A stretch of DNA of 64,000 nucleotides from assembly GCF_010723575.1 (NCBI RefSeq), contig NZ_BLKZ01000002.1:310001-374000 (forward strand), written 5' to 3'. Shown here piece after piece: positions 43,933 through 52,361 of the stretch. Position 1 is the stretch's first letter. Each line of letters begins with the position of its first letter. A program made the position numbers and the translations under genes. Below the pieces are notes generated by a model, which worked only from the letters and a program-made list of their open reading frames with translations, was not told the origin of the DNA and did not search any database. The stretch comes from Mycobacterium bourgelatii (GTDB lineage Bacteria; Actinomycetota; Actinomycetes; Mycobacteriales; Mycobacteriaceae).

Positions 43933-45087
43933 ATGAAGCCCGGCAGCACCACCCGCGCGATTGTGGAAACCGCACTGGCGATATCGCCGTGGTTGCCTGC
44001 GCCCAAACCACATTCGGCCGACGGGGTCGATGCGCGGTGGCTGTCACAGCAGTTCGCGGGCCGGGCGCCCGGAGCGGTGGCCGAGGCGCTGGTGCCGCTG
44101 GACGGGACCACCGGAACGACCGACCGTCGCCGCCTGGGGATCGAATGGAACGACGCGGGTATTGCCGCGGGACTTCCTTCGAGCTTGTTCGTCAAATCCA
44201 CGCCGCTGTCGGCCAAGAACCGCACCATGGTTGCCGCGCTCGATATGGCGATCAACGAGGTGCGCTTCTATCAACAGCTGCGGCCCGAGCTCGGCGACGA
44301 CGTCGCGCCGGCGGTGTATGCCAGCCATGCCGGGCACGGTGCCCGTCATCTGTTGGTGCTGGAAGATCTCGTCGCCTCCGGCGCACGATTCCTCGCCAAA
44401 CCGGATGAGGTCGATCTGGCGTATGCGCAGGGCATGATGCGCGCCTTGGGGAAGTTGCACGCGGCGTTCTGGGAGAGTCCGCGGTTGGCGGCCGACCTGT
44501 CGTGGATCGCGCCGGAAAGTCGGCGGCCCGGTTTCAAGCTGCTGCTCTGGCAGTTCCGCTCGATGCGCAAGAAGCTGTTGTCGTCGGACGAGCACGATCT
44601 GAATCCGGCGGTGCGACGCATGGCCACCTTCGTCAACGAGCACGACCGAGCGCTGCATGCCCGTTGGGAACGCGGGCCGCAGACGGTGCTGCATGGTGAC
44701 GCGCATGCCGGAAACTCCTACAGCCTGCCGGACGGACGTGGCGGCCTGCTGGACTGGCAGGTGATCCACCGTGGCCCGGGGATCCGCGAAGTCAGTTACT
44801 TCTGCACCCACTCCATACCCACGGAACTGCGTCGTGCACACGAGGAGTCACTGCTGCGGCTCTATCTGGAGACGCTGGCCGAGCACGGTGTCGAGGACCC
44901 ACCAGACTTCGACACGGCCTGGCAGGCTTATCGGTTCTTTGCGTTCGATGCGTGGGACTCGGTCGGGATGTGTGTGGTGTGGCCGGGATTGCAGCCCGCG
45001 GAGTTTGTGGTCGAAGGATTTCGACGGGCAAACCTCACCGTGCTCGACCTCGAAGTGGACAAGGCGGTCATGGGGGCGCTGGGGTAG
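43933..45087 (+). CDS. APH/EcKinase-like phosphotransferase
   Basis: At 384 residues it has the kinase-like phosphotransferase signature HGDAHAGNSYSLPD (catalytic Asp near residue 256) and the metal site GGLLDWQVIHRGPG. The N-lobe strand SLFVKSTPL supplies the ATP-binding Lys, and LLVLEDLVASGARF looks like the hinge. Ecdysteroid-kinase-like and ACAD10/11-type kinases look like this. With acyl-CoA dehydrogenase and MaoC nearby, phosphorylation of a hydroxy-acid or its CoA ester is plausible. The start has GAGGAGG 5 nt upstream. The IS256 element begins 42 bp after the stop. Confidence 0.83.
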   Translation: MKPGSTTRAIVETALAISPWLPAPKPHSADGVDARWLSQQFAGRAPGAVAEALVPLDGTTGTTDRRRLGIEWNDAGIAAGLPSSLFVKSTPLSAKNRTMVAALDMAINEVRFYQQLRPELGDDVAPAVYASHAGHGARHLLVLEDLVASGARFLAKPDEVDLAYAQGMMRALGKLHAAFWESPRLAADLSWIAPESRRPGFKLLLWQFRSMRKKLLSSDEHDLNPAVRRMATFVNEHDRALHARWERGPQTVLHGDAHAGNSYSLPDGRGGLLDWQVIHRGPGIREVSYFCTHSIPTELRRAHEESLLRLYLETLAEHGVEDPPDFDTAWQAYRFFAFDAWDSVGMCVVWPGLQPAEFVVEGFRRANLTVLDLEVDKAVMGALG

Positions 45088-45120
45088 CGGCTGCCCTTGG
45101 CTGGCAAGGCGAGCTACCGC

Positions 45121-45129
45121 CTACCTCGG
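45121..45129. repeat. Target-site duplication, left copy
   Basis: CTACCTCGG on the left of the IS256-type element is repeated on its right at 46588-46596. Nine bases is the usual duplication size for IS256 elements. Confidence 0.75.
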
Positions 45130-46586
45130 AGCGTGTCAAGTTTTCTGTGTAAGTCGCCTGTTTGGTTTTCTTGTTAGTCGTCGAGTTATAGGTACCGCTC
45201 GATGCGGTCTGGGTAGACCAGCGAGAGTTGTTCGAGTGCCTTCTTCCAGTTGGTGACCACCTGTCCTTCCACGAGACGTCCGGGCGCTGTTCGGCAACGT
45301 TTCTGGGCGTATTTTTTGGCCCGTTCGGCGGCGCGTTTGTCCTCGATGTTGCAGATGGCCAGCCAGAGGAGTTTGACCACGGCGGCATCGTTGGGGAACT
45401 GGCCTCGGGTCTTGATGACCTTGCGCAACTGGTAGTTCAGCGATTCGATCGCGTTCGTCGTGTAAATGACCCGGCGCAACTCGGGCGCAAACGCCAGGAA
45501 GGGGGTGAACTGCTCCCACGAACGATCGAAAACCCTGGTCACCGTCGGATTTTTCTTGCCTAACTCCGACGTGGTGAACGCATCGAGTTCGGCACGGGCA
45601 GCCTCAGCATCCGCCGCGGTGTAGACCGGTTTGAGGGCTGCGGCCACGGCTTTGCGGTCGCTGTAGGACACGAACCGCAGCGCGTTGCGCAGCAGATGCA
45701 CCACACAGGTCTGCACGGTGGCCTGCGACCAGGTGGCCGCGATCGCCTCGGGAAAGCCGGTCAGCCCGTCGCAGCACACGATCAGCACGTCGCGAACGCC
45801 GCGATTGGCCAGATCGGCACACACTGAGGCCCAAAACGCCGCTCCTTCGTTCTGCTGGACCCAGATGCCCAGCACGTGCTTGATCCCGGCCATATCGACG
45901 CCTACGGCGATATGAGCGGCCTTGTTGCGGGTGTGGCCGCCGTCTTTGACCTTGACCACGATCGCGTCGAGGTAGACCACCGGGTAAATCGGGTCCAGCG
46001 GCCGACGCTGCCAGGCCAGGACCTCCTCGGAGATCTCATCGACGATCTTGGAGATCGTCTCGTGCGAAACATCGGTTCCGATCGTCGAGGCAAGATGAAA
46101 TTGAATGTCGCGCAACGTCATTCCACCGGCGTACAGCGAGATGATCATGTCATCGAGCCCGCCGAGACGGCGGGCGCCCTGGGCACCAGCCGTGGAGTGA
46201 ACGAGCCGTCGCGATCGCGCGGCACCTCCAACGGGACGGGGCGGCCTCGGTCTGCACCGTCTTCGGTGAGGTGCCATTGCGGGCATTGGGCAGCGCACGC
46301 CCCGCCGGGTCGCCCTTCTCATAACCCAGATGATCAGTCAGCTCAGCAGCCAGCCCACGCTCCAAGGCGAGCTTGATCAACCCTGGCAACAAACCACCCT
46401 CACCGGTCAACGCAACCTCGCCGGAATCGACCTGAGCCAGCAAATCGTCCACCACGCCCGACGCCCGAAGCGCCTCGGCCATCTCCACCGTGGACTCCAC
46501 CTCACCTAGCGCCAAATCTTCGTCCTTGCCCGTCGCCATGTCCTGAGATCCTTCCGTCAGGACTTACACAGACGATCTGACACCCC
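45130..46586. mobile_element. IS256-family insertion sequence
   Basis: The element is about 1,457 bp, delimited by inverted ends. GTGTCA followed by a six-base variable part and CTGTGTAAGTC starts at 45133; the same arrangement read on the minus strand starts at 46583 (19 of 23 positions equal). A 9-bp direct repeat CTACCTCGG flanks it. The transposase is on the minus strand. It inserted downstream of the phosphotransferase gene. Intact ends and duplication suggest a fairly recent insertion. Confidence 0.85.
45186..46539 (-). pseudogene. IS256-family (mutator-type) transposase, two frame breaks
   Basis: The N-terminal part from ATG 46539 (MATGKDEDLALGEVE ... LTDHLGYEKGDPAGRALPNARNG) and the main catalytic part (GGLDDMIISLYAGGMTLRDI, YPVVYLDAIVVKVKDGG with the first DDE Asp, VCCDGLTGFPEAIAATW with the second, VIYTTNAIESLNYQLRKV near the Glu) are in different frames. 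Adding one G near 46236 and one A near 46190 joins them through PRDRDGSFTPRLVPKGARRLGG. All catalytic residues are present, so a one-base correction at each site would give a full-length enzyme of about 450 residues. Confidence 0.85.
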
Positions 46587-46587
46587 C

Positions 46588-46596
46588 CTACCTCGG
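46588..46596. repeat. Target-site duplication, right copy
   Basis: CTACCTCGG, identical to 45121-45129 on the other side of the IS256-type element. Confidence 0.75.
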
Positions 46597-47325
46597 GGTC
46601 AGCGACAACGTGGAGAAGGTCGTGACCGACCGGGTGAGTTCGCCGATGAACTCGCGCCCGATCGTAGGTTCGTCGAGCACGAGGCGAATTATGAACTGCT
46701 GCAACGCTTGTACTGCAACCCTAACCATGGCTGGGCGTTGCCGGAGCGGTACGGCGTTGGTGACGCCGGCCAGGGGCGCGCTGCCGCGCGGGCGAGTCTC
46801 GTCGGCACTTAGCGCGTGGGGCCCCCTTGTTGCCCGGTGCTTTTCGCTGGGCGGCGCCCTCGGTGTTGACCGTGATCACAGGCGTCACATCTGTACCGTG
46901 AGCGGACCATGAGGTGATCGCGGAAAGCGCTGGCGTATGCGCTAGCACCGATGTCAGACGGGCCTGCGTCGCACGTGCATCGCCGGGCGCCATGCCGCGG
47001 ACTACGCAGCCACGACTCTTGCGCTCAGGGGCGGTAGCCACATGCGTCACACCGGCACCGTCAGCAGACCATGAGGCGATCGTCGAAAGCGCTGGCGTAT
47101 GCGCTAGCACCGATGCCAGACGGGCCTGCGTCGCACGTGCATCGCCGGGCGCCATGCCGCGGACTACGCAGCCACGACTCTTGCACTCACGGCGGTAGCC
47201 ACATGCGTCAGATCGGCACCGTAAGCAGACCATGAAGCGATCCGCGAAAGCGCTAGCACCCCGACGGCCGGCATGCAGCGCCGCCCGAGGGTCACGACCC
47301 GACTCGCCCCAGCCGTGAGCCCGGT
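46597..47325. other. Intergenic region with tandem repeat; no supported gene
   Basis: The region holds the 161/162-bp tandem repeat described separately. A plus-strand frame stays open from 46588 to the TAG at 46810 (with FVEHEANYELLQRLY) and might be a gene tail cut by the IS256 insertion, but I do not recognise it. Long frames over the repeats are repeat artefacts. Confidence 0.4.
46880..47262. repeat. Tandem direct repeat, unit 161-162 bp, about 2.3 copies
   Basis: The string ACCATGAGG(T/C)GATCG...GAAAGCGCTGGCGTATGCGC recurs from 46906 and 47068, with a partial third copy from 47229. Spacings are 162 and 161 bp. Each full unit includes CACGTGCATCGCCGGGCGCC and a short inverted element AGCGCTGGCGTATGCGCT. 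Copies differ at a few bases. It behaves like a VNTR-type intergenic repeat. Confidence 0.8.
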
Positions 47326-48621
47326 CTAGTTGCTGGTGGGCGACTCGGGTTCGTACGGCTGGTACCACCACCAGTCGGCGCGTTCACCGGTCGGCCCGGG
47401 ACACGGCGGCACATCGGGCGGTGGCTGCGTCGGTGGCCGCGCCAACGACGCCCCGGTCAACACCCGCCCGTCACTGTCGGTGATCCGCAACTGGTCAGCG
47501 GGGCCGGTGATGGTGATCACCCCGCGGTGATGCAACCGATGATGAAACGGACACAGCAACACCAGATTCGCCAACTCGGTGGCCCCGCCATCCTCCCAAT
47601 GCACGATGTGATGGGCATGCAAACCCCGGCTGGCCCCACACCCGGGAAACGCACACCCCGGATGGCGATACTCCAACGCCCGACGCAACCGGCGACTGAT
47701 CCCCCGCGTCGTTCGCCCGGCCCCGATCGGCTCACCCTCACGCTCGAACCACACCTCACAGCTGGCATCACAGCCCAACAACTGCCGCTCGGACCGCGAC
47801 AACACCGGACCCAGATGCAACGACCCCACCCGATCCTTGACATCGACATGCATCACCACCGTGGTGTGCTGCCCCTGCGGACGCCGCGCCACCTCGCTAT
47901 CCCACCCCGCCTGCACCAACGCCAGAAACGCCTCCACCATCGTCGGCATCGGCACCGCAAACTCCCCACCCCCGCCACCGCCGACGGCCTCACGCTCACG
48001 CTTCCACTGCGCCATCAACCCCTCCAGATGCGAACCCAACGCCGCATCGAACGTCGCCGCCTGCACCGCCGGCAACTTGATCCGCCACCAGCTGTACTGC
48101 CCATCACCGCTCTTGCTGACCGACCCCCGCAACTCCGGCTCCACCGGCCCCGACCCCGACTCGGACTTGGACTCGGGCGCGGGCGACGGGTCGGGGCGCG
48201 GCTCCAACCGCACCGCCGTACGCAACTGAGTCACCGTGGCCACCGAAGCCAACTCCGCATAATGCTCATCCGAGCCATCGCCAGCCCGCGCCGCGATCAC
48301 CCCCACCTGATCCAGCGACAGCCGCCCCTCTTTCAACCCCTGCACACACCGAGGAAACTCCCCCACCCGCCGCGCCACCGCAGCCATCGTGTGCGCATTA
48401 CCCGGCGACACCCCCGTCTTCCACGCCACCACCGCCGGCAACGACCGCGCCCCGGTCATCCCCCACAACTCGTCACCCTCAATCTGAGCGAAGATCTCCA
48501 CCATCCGCCCATCAATGGCATTGCGCTGACCACTCAACTCCGCCAACTCAGCAAACAACACCTCCAACCGCTCCTTAGGAATCAACCCCACCCCACCCGA
48601 AGAAGCCGCCACCACAGACAT
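47326..48621 (-). CDS. DUF222 / HNH endonuclease-like protein (13E12-type)
   Basis: At 431 residues it has a DUF222 N-terminal region (about 10-290, RLEVLFAELAELSGQRNAIDG, GARSLPAVVAWKTGVSPGNA) and a C-terminal HNH motif (GLHAHHIVHWEDGGATELANLVLLC followed by HHRLHHRG). This is the layout of proteins from the mycobacterial 13E12 repeat family, thought mobile or phage-derived. ATG 48621 lies after GGGGGT and begins the family sequence; upstream codons lack similarity. It lies between the tandem repeats and a PPE gene. Confidence 0.85.
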   Translation of the reverse strand: MSVVAASSGGVGLIPKERLEVLFAELAELSGQRNAIDGRMVEIFAQIEGDELWGMTGARSLPAVVAWKTGVSPGNAHTMAAVARRVGEFPRCVQGLKEGRLSLDQVGVIAARAGDGSDEHYAELASVATVTQLRTAVRLEPRPDPSPAPESKSESGSGPVEPELRGSVSKSGDGQYSWWRIKLPAVQAATFDAALGSHLEGLMAQWKREREAVGGGGGGEFAVPMPTMVEAFLALVQAGWDSEVARRPQGQHTTVVMHVDVKDRVGSLHLGPVLSRSERQLLGCDASCEVWFEREGEPIGAGRTTRGISRRLRRALEYRHPGCAFPGCGASRGLHAHHIVHWEDGGATELANLVLLCPFHHRLHHRGVITITGPADQLRITDSDGRVLTGASLARPPTQPPPDVPPCPGPTGERADWWWYQPYEPESPTSN

Positions 48622-48813
48622 ACCCCCATCAAAACAGGCGCCTATGACAAAACCGGGCCTTAAGCGACCAAGTACCGAAAATTGTTGAGCTCCAATGACG
48701 TTGGAGGAGACAAGATGACTTCGACCTAAGCGGGAACTTCTCCAGCCCACGGAGCGACAACCACTACAGCTATGCCGTTGGTTTGTCGGATCCCGGGGAG
48801 GGGGTTCCCTGGT

Positions 48814-50319
48814 ATGGCGATTTGGATGGCGTTTCCACCGGAGATACCCTCCGCCGAGCTCAGTAGCGGACCCGGACCGATTGGTTTGTTGTCGGCGGCG
48901 CAGGCGTGGAGTTGGCTGAGTGCCGAATATGCCTCAACGGCAAATGAACTCGCCGCAATCCTGGCGGGCGTGCACGCCGGGGCGTGGGAGGGCCCGACTG
49001 CCGCGCGGTACACGACCGCCCACGGGCCCTATCTCGCGTGGCTGTCGCGAGCCAGCGCCGACAGCGCGGCCGTGGCCGCCCGGCACGAAACCGTCGCGGC
49101 GGCATACGCCATCGCCCTGGCCGCGATGCCAACCCTGGCCGAGCTTGCGGCCAACCATGCGACGCATGCGGTCTTGGTCGCGACGAACTTCTTCGGAATC
49201 AACACGATTCCCATCGCGCTCAACGAGGCCGACTACGTCCGGATGTGGATTCAGGCCGCTACGACGATGACCGATTATGAGGCGGTCTCCAATGCGGCCG
49301 CGGCATCTGCTCCGCATACGGAACCGGCGCCTGCGATCCAGCCGTTCCACGCCGAGCACGAACATGAGCATGAGCCCGGGCACGATCACGGCGGAATCAT
49401 CGACAACGACGAGGGCGACCCAACGCAACTGACTTGGTGGGTGAACCGGGTCACCCAGGTCACCAATACCTTGGGAAGGGATCTCGCGGAATTCCCTCAG
49501 AACCCGTCGGCGTCCCTCGCGCGGCTTGCGTCCGATATCCCGTTGCTTATTGCCGACGAGATCAGTCATGCGGGCGAAGTCATCAGCACCTTCCCGCAAT
49601 TGCAGGCCATTCCATTCCTCCTGCCACTCACCAACGCCAGCTTTGCGGGCGGAGCCGCGGGGCTAAGCGGGTTGGCCGGAATCGAGTCCGGCGCGGTTCC
49701 CGCCCCACCTGCGCCGAACCCCGCGGCGCCCGAGCCAGCCTTGCCAAGCGTCGCAAGCTCGTCCGTGAGCGCAGCAGCCCCAGCGGCCCCGGCTTCCGCT
49801 CCGACGTCCGCGCCGACCGCCACGCTGACCACGGCGGGGACCCCTAGCGGCCCACCGCCACCGGCCACCGGCTTCGCAGGTGGCGCCTACCCCTATCTGG
49901 TGGGCGGGCCGGCCATTGGTCCCGACTCGAAGATGCGCGTCGGCGCCCAGCAGAGAGCGCCCGAACCCGATCTGGTCGCCACGCCGTCAGCAGCAGCCGC
50001 GTCGACGCGCGCAGCAGCGCGAGCACGCCGGCGTCGTAAGGCCGCCATGCCGGATCGTGGCTACCGCCATGAGTTCGTCAGCCTTGACGGCGCTCCGGAC
50101 GAGGACATGAACCGAGACGACGCCGCGATGGGGCCGGATCGAGGGGCCGGAGTGCTGGGATTCGCCGGCGTTGCATCCGATGCCGGCGCTCAGGCGGCGG
50201 GGCTGGCGAGCGTAGGCCGCAATGAGTTCGGCGGCGGGCCCGTGATGCCGATGCTTCCCGGCACGTGGGCGATGGACGAAGGCGGTGTAGGTGTTGAAGA
50301 GGCAGATAACGCTCAGTGA
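48814..50319 (+). CDS. PPE family protein (PPE2/PPE1-like) with His-rich insert
   Basis: This 501-residue protein starts MAIWMAFPPEIPSAELSSGPG. Its PPE domain (about 1-165) includes AGAWEGPTAARYTTAHGPYLAWL and FFGINTIPIALNEADYVRMW. A linker near 185-200 has about seven His (FHAEHEHEHEPGHDHGG). A Pro/Ala-rich region follows, then a basic cluster (ARARRRRKAAMPDRGYRHE) and the tail FGGGPVMPMLPGTWAMDEGG, as in PPE2-like proteins. ATG 48814 is chosen because it gives the conserved PPE start. No PE partner gene is next to it. Export by a type VII system is expected. Confidence 0.85.
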   Translation: MAIWMAFPPEIPSAELSSGPGPIGLLSAAQAWSWLSAEYASTANELAAILAGVHAGAWEGPTAARYTTAHGPYLAWLSRASADSAAVAARHETVAAAYAIALAAMPTLAELAANHATHAVLVATNFFGINTIPIALNEADYVRMWIQAATTMTDYEAVSNAAAASAPHTEPAPAIQPFHAEHEHEHEPGHDHGGIIDNDEGDPTQLTWWVNRVTQVTNTLGRDLAEFPQNPSASLARLASDIPLLIADEISHAGEVISTFPQLQAIPFLLPLTNASFAGGAAGLSGLAGIESGAVPAPPAPNPAAPEPALPSVASSSVSAAAPAAPASAPTSAPTATLTTAGTPSGPPPPATGFAGGAYPYLVGGPAIGPDSKMRVGAQQRAPEPDLVATPSAAAASTRAAARARRRRKAAMPDRGYRHEFVSLDGAPDEDMNRDDAAMGPDRGAGVLGFAGVASDAGAQAAGLASVGRNEFGGGPVMPMLPGTWAMDEGGVGVEEADNAQ

Positions 50320-50438
50320 TGGCTCCACTCAACCAGTCCAGTTCGCCCGGTGGTGCCGGACGCACGCGTAGTAAGCATCGCGGTCATTTGTGCGGGCTAG
50401 TTCTACCGGGGGACCGTTGTCGGGGTGCCAGGTAGAAA

Positions 50439-51206
50439 TCAATTCCCGCCCGGGCGCTCCTTGGGCCGGCGCCGCAGCGGTGGTTGGATCCGCCATGCAC
50501 TACCAACTCGGAACAACTCCGGCGGACGCCCTCCACGATCGCCGGCGGCCGTGCCTCTTCGCCCGGTCGACTCGACGTAGCTTTCCGAGGTCGCCGTAGC
50601 TGGCGACGTGGTCAAACTGCGACGGAAATTCGCCGGATCGATCTTGACGTGCCACAGCCCCTCGTACACCTTCTGCAGGTCCGTCAGTGTGAAGGTGTCA
50701 CCCACAAACTTCGTCGCCAGGTCGGTCTGCTCGAGTTCGTTTGCCGCCCGGCTTAAGGCATCGGACAGGATGTCGTTGTGGTCGAACGCCAGCTTGAGAC
50801 GCCGAGCATCGTCGACTGGCCATAACTGCGCCGCAGCGGCATCGGTGCCGGACTGCAGCTTGTCCAAGCGGGGCATTACGGCCAGGTACGCCACCGTGAC
50901 CACATTGGTGCGCTCGTCACGCCCAGGGTCGCCGTAGGCACGGAACTGCGCCAGATGTCCGGGAGCGGTCACCCCGGTCTCTTCGCGCAGTTCACGCCGC
51001 GCCGCCTCGTCGAGCGTCTCGTCAGGCCGCTTGAATCCACCCGGCAGCGCCCAAAAACCGGCAAACGGTTCGACGCCGCGCTGCACCAACAGCACGTGCA
51101 GGCTTTGCTCCCGCATGGTCAGGATCACGATGTCCACGGTGACGGCGAAGCGGGGGAAGCGCGAAGGGTCGTAGTCGTCTGGAACGTCATGCGCTCGCTT
51201 GACCAT
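50439..51206 (-). CDS. NrtR-type regulator (Nudix sensor + winged helix)
   Basis: At 255 residues it joins an N-terminal Nudix domain (about 20-155) to a winged-helix DNA-binding region (about 160-230, TFTLTDLQKVYEGLWHVKID and NFRRSL). This is the NrtR layout, in which ADP-ribose releases the repressor from DNA. The Nudix box is complete (GFKRPDETLDEAARRELREE, then TG), so hydrolysis is possible too. ATG 51206 has TACGAT 6 nt upstream (leaderless). The gene is divergent from ARPP-1; two palindromes lie between them. It probably represses both directions. Confidence 0.84.
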   Translation of the reverse strand: MVKRAHDVPDDYDPSRFPRFAVTVDIVILTMREQSLHVLLVQRGVEPFAGFWALPGGFKRPDETLDEAARRELREETGVTAPGHLAQFRAYGDPGRDERTNVVTVAYLAVMPRLDKLQSGTDAAAAQLWPVDDARRLKLAFDHNDILSDALSRAANELEQTDLATKFVGDTFTLTDLQKVYEGLWHVKIDPANFRRSLTTSPATATSESYVESTGRRGTAAGDRGGRPPELFRVGSAWRIQPPLRRRPKERPGGN

Positions 51207-51212
51207 GAGGGC

Positions 51213-51218
51213 ATCGTA
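51213..51218 (-). promoter_or_regulatory. -10-like TACGAT for nrtR, leaderless
   Basis: On the minus strand TACGAT ends 6 nt before ATG 51206. A TTGTCA 18 nt further upstream, inside the palindrome at 51228-51242, can act as -35, so repressor binding there would block this promoter. Confidence 0.5.
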
Positions 51219-51227
51219 GAGCCGTAC

Positions 51228-51242
51228 TTGTCAAATTGACAA
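51228..51242. promoter_or_regulatory. Palindromic operator candidate 1 (NrtR site)
   Basis: TTGTCAAATTGACAA is a perfect inverted repeat around one central base. It overlaps the predicted -35 of the nrtR-like gene and contains TTGACA for the opposite direction. It shares the pattern TWGTCR-N3-YGACWA with candidate 2. Confidence 0.65.
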
Positions 51243-51265
51243 ATACAGGGTTCAATACATGGTAA

Positions 51266-51280
51266 TAGTCGCAACGACTA
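51266..51280. promoter_or_regulatory. Palindromic operator candidate 2 (NrtR site)
   Basis: TAGTCGCAACGACTA has perfect 6-bp arms. With flanks it extends to GGTAATAGTCG/CGACTAATACC (one mismatch). Its centre is 38 bp from candidate 1 and 75 bp before the ARPP-1 start, in the likely promoter or leader of that gene. Confidence 0.6.
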
Positions 51281-51347
51281 ATACCGGCGATCGAGGGCGA
51301 CGTACCCCGAACTCCGGGGACGGACCGCAACCGGAATAGGAGCGCCG

Positions 51348-52286
51348 ATGACCCTGCACATGAACCCCGCCCTTCCCCTGCTGCACGTCGGCAGGGGCGC
51401 CCAGTACGGCGCCTTGACCTTGTTCCCCGTCTGGGCCGACGGCGGTGCCGCCACTGGTCTCGAGTGGGACCTCGACGACCTCGACGTCGGTGAGCAGCAC
51501 GGTGGTGGGCAGGTGAACTCGCTGACCGCCGTGAATCTCGGCTCAAAACCGGTCGTTCTCATCGAAGGCGACCTGCTCGAAGGCGGCTGGCAGACACGGA
51601 TGGTCGCCCACTCGACCATCGTTGCCCCTAACGAGACGACCAACATTGGAGCGCTATGCGTGGAGCACGGCCGGTGGGAGCAAGGCGGCAGCCGTAGCCA
51701 CCGGGCCGCCGGCCGCCGCGTCTCCGCAACGCTTCGGACGGCCCGCGACCGCGCCTACCGCCAGGGCGCAAACCCTCAGCAAGCGGTTTGGCACGGGATC
51801 GCCTCCCGCTACGAGGCCCACACACCTACCGCGACCAGATCGTTCGCCGATCACCTCGACCGTGTCAGCCGCACCCGTGGCCAGCGGATCGAGCGACCGC
51901 TGCCGAGCAAGCCGCTGGCCGGCCAGCGCGGCGTGATCATCGGCATCGGCGGACGGGTGCTCGGCATGGAGCTTCTCGCCACGGCCGCCGCGCTCACCAA
52001 ACGGTGGAACGGCATCCTTGAGGCTGCCCTTTTTGACGCGGAACACGCGCCTGAGGTGGCGACTTCGGGCCACCGGGCCCGTGCTTTCGCACTCAAGGTC
52101 GAGCAGGCGCACATCAACGTCGACCGCGAATCCCCTGCTGTCGTCAGCCTCACCGCGACCCAAGGCTCGACGCACCTCAGCGGGATCGCGCTACCGACAC
52201 CGGACCGCTCAATCGACGCCGAATTCTGGCGCATCGTCCACCTCGCCGCATACAACCACGAGCACCCGCTGCTCACGGCGATCTAA
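51348..52286 (+). CDS. ARPP-1 domain protein
   Basis: This 312-residue protein has VGRGAQYGALTLFPVWAD near the start, GLEWDLDDLDVGEQ, VNSLTAVNLGSKPVVLIEGDLLEGGWQTRMV and, later, RGVIIGIGGRVLGMELLAT. These are features I associate with ARPP-1, a domain named for its linkage to ADP-ribosylglycohydrolase and phosphatase genes. The biochemical role is unproven. ATG 51348 has AGGAG six nt upstream. The ARG-phosphatase gene follows after 75 bp with its own AAGGAG, so they form one operon, divergent from the NrtR gene. Confidence 0.75.
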   Translation: MTLHMNPALPLLHVGRGAQYGALTLFPVWADGGAATGLEWDLDDLDVGEQHGGGQVNSLTAVNLGSKPVVLIEGDLLEGGWQTRMVAHSTIVAPNETTNIGALCVEHGRWEQGGSRSHRAAGRRVSATLRTARDRAYRQGANPQQAVWHGIASRYEAHTPTATRSFADHLDRVSRTRGQRIERPLPSKPLAGQRGVIIGIGGRVLGMELLATAAALTKRWNGILEAALFDAEHAPEVATSGHRARAFALKVEQAHINVDRESPAVVSLTATQGSTHLSGIALPTPDRSIDAEFWRIVHLAAYNHEHPLLTAI

Positions 52287-52361
52287 CCCCTCGCCGCAGC
52301 TCCCCCGCTGCCCCACCCGCCGTCCAATACAAAGCCCGGAAAACACCAGAAGGAGACCCCT

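Noticed and set aside
46880..47262. CRISPR array
   Set aside because: The repeat unit is about 161 bp, contiguous and without short repeats separated by unique spacers; no cas genes are in the window.
46721..47371. Long minus-strand frame (216 codons) and a plus-strand frame over the tandem repeat
   Set aside because: Both only translate the 161/162-bp repeats, lack start signals and known motifs, and overlap each other.
47527..48663. Plus-strand 378-codon frame opposite the HNH gene
   Set aside because: Its Arg/His/Pro-rich translation is typical antisense composition; the minus strand encodes DUF222 and HNH motifs.
48660..48813. Cobalamin riboswitch upstream of the PPE2-like gene
   Set aside because: PPE2 in M. 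tuberculosis is linked to a B12 riboswitch, so I looked for the B12 box and its core. No convincing match is present here.
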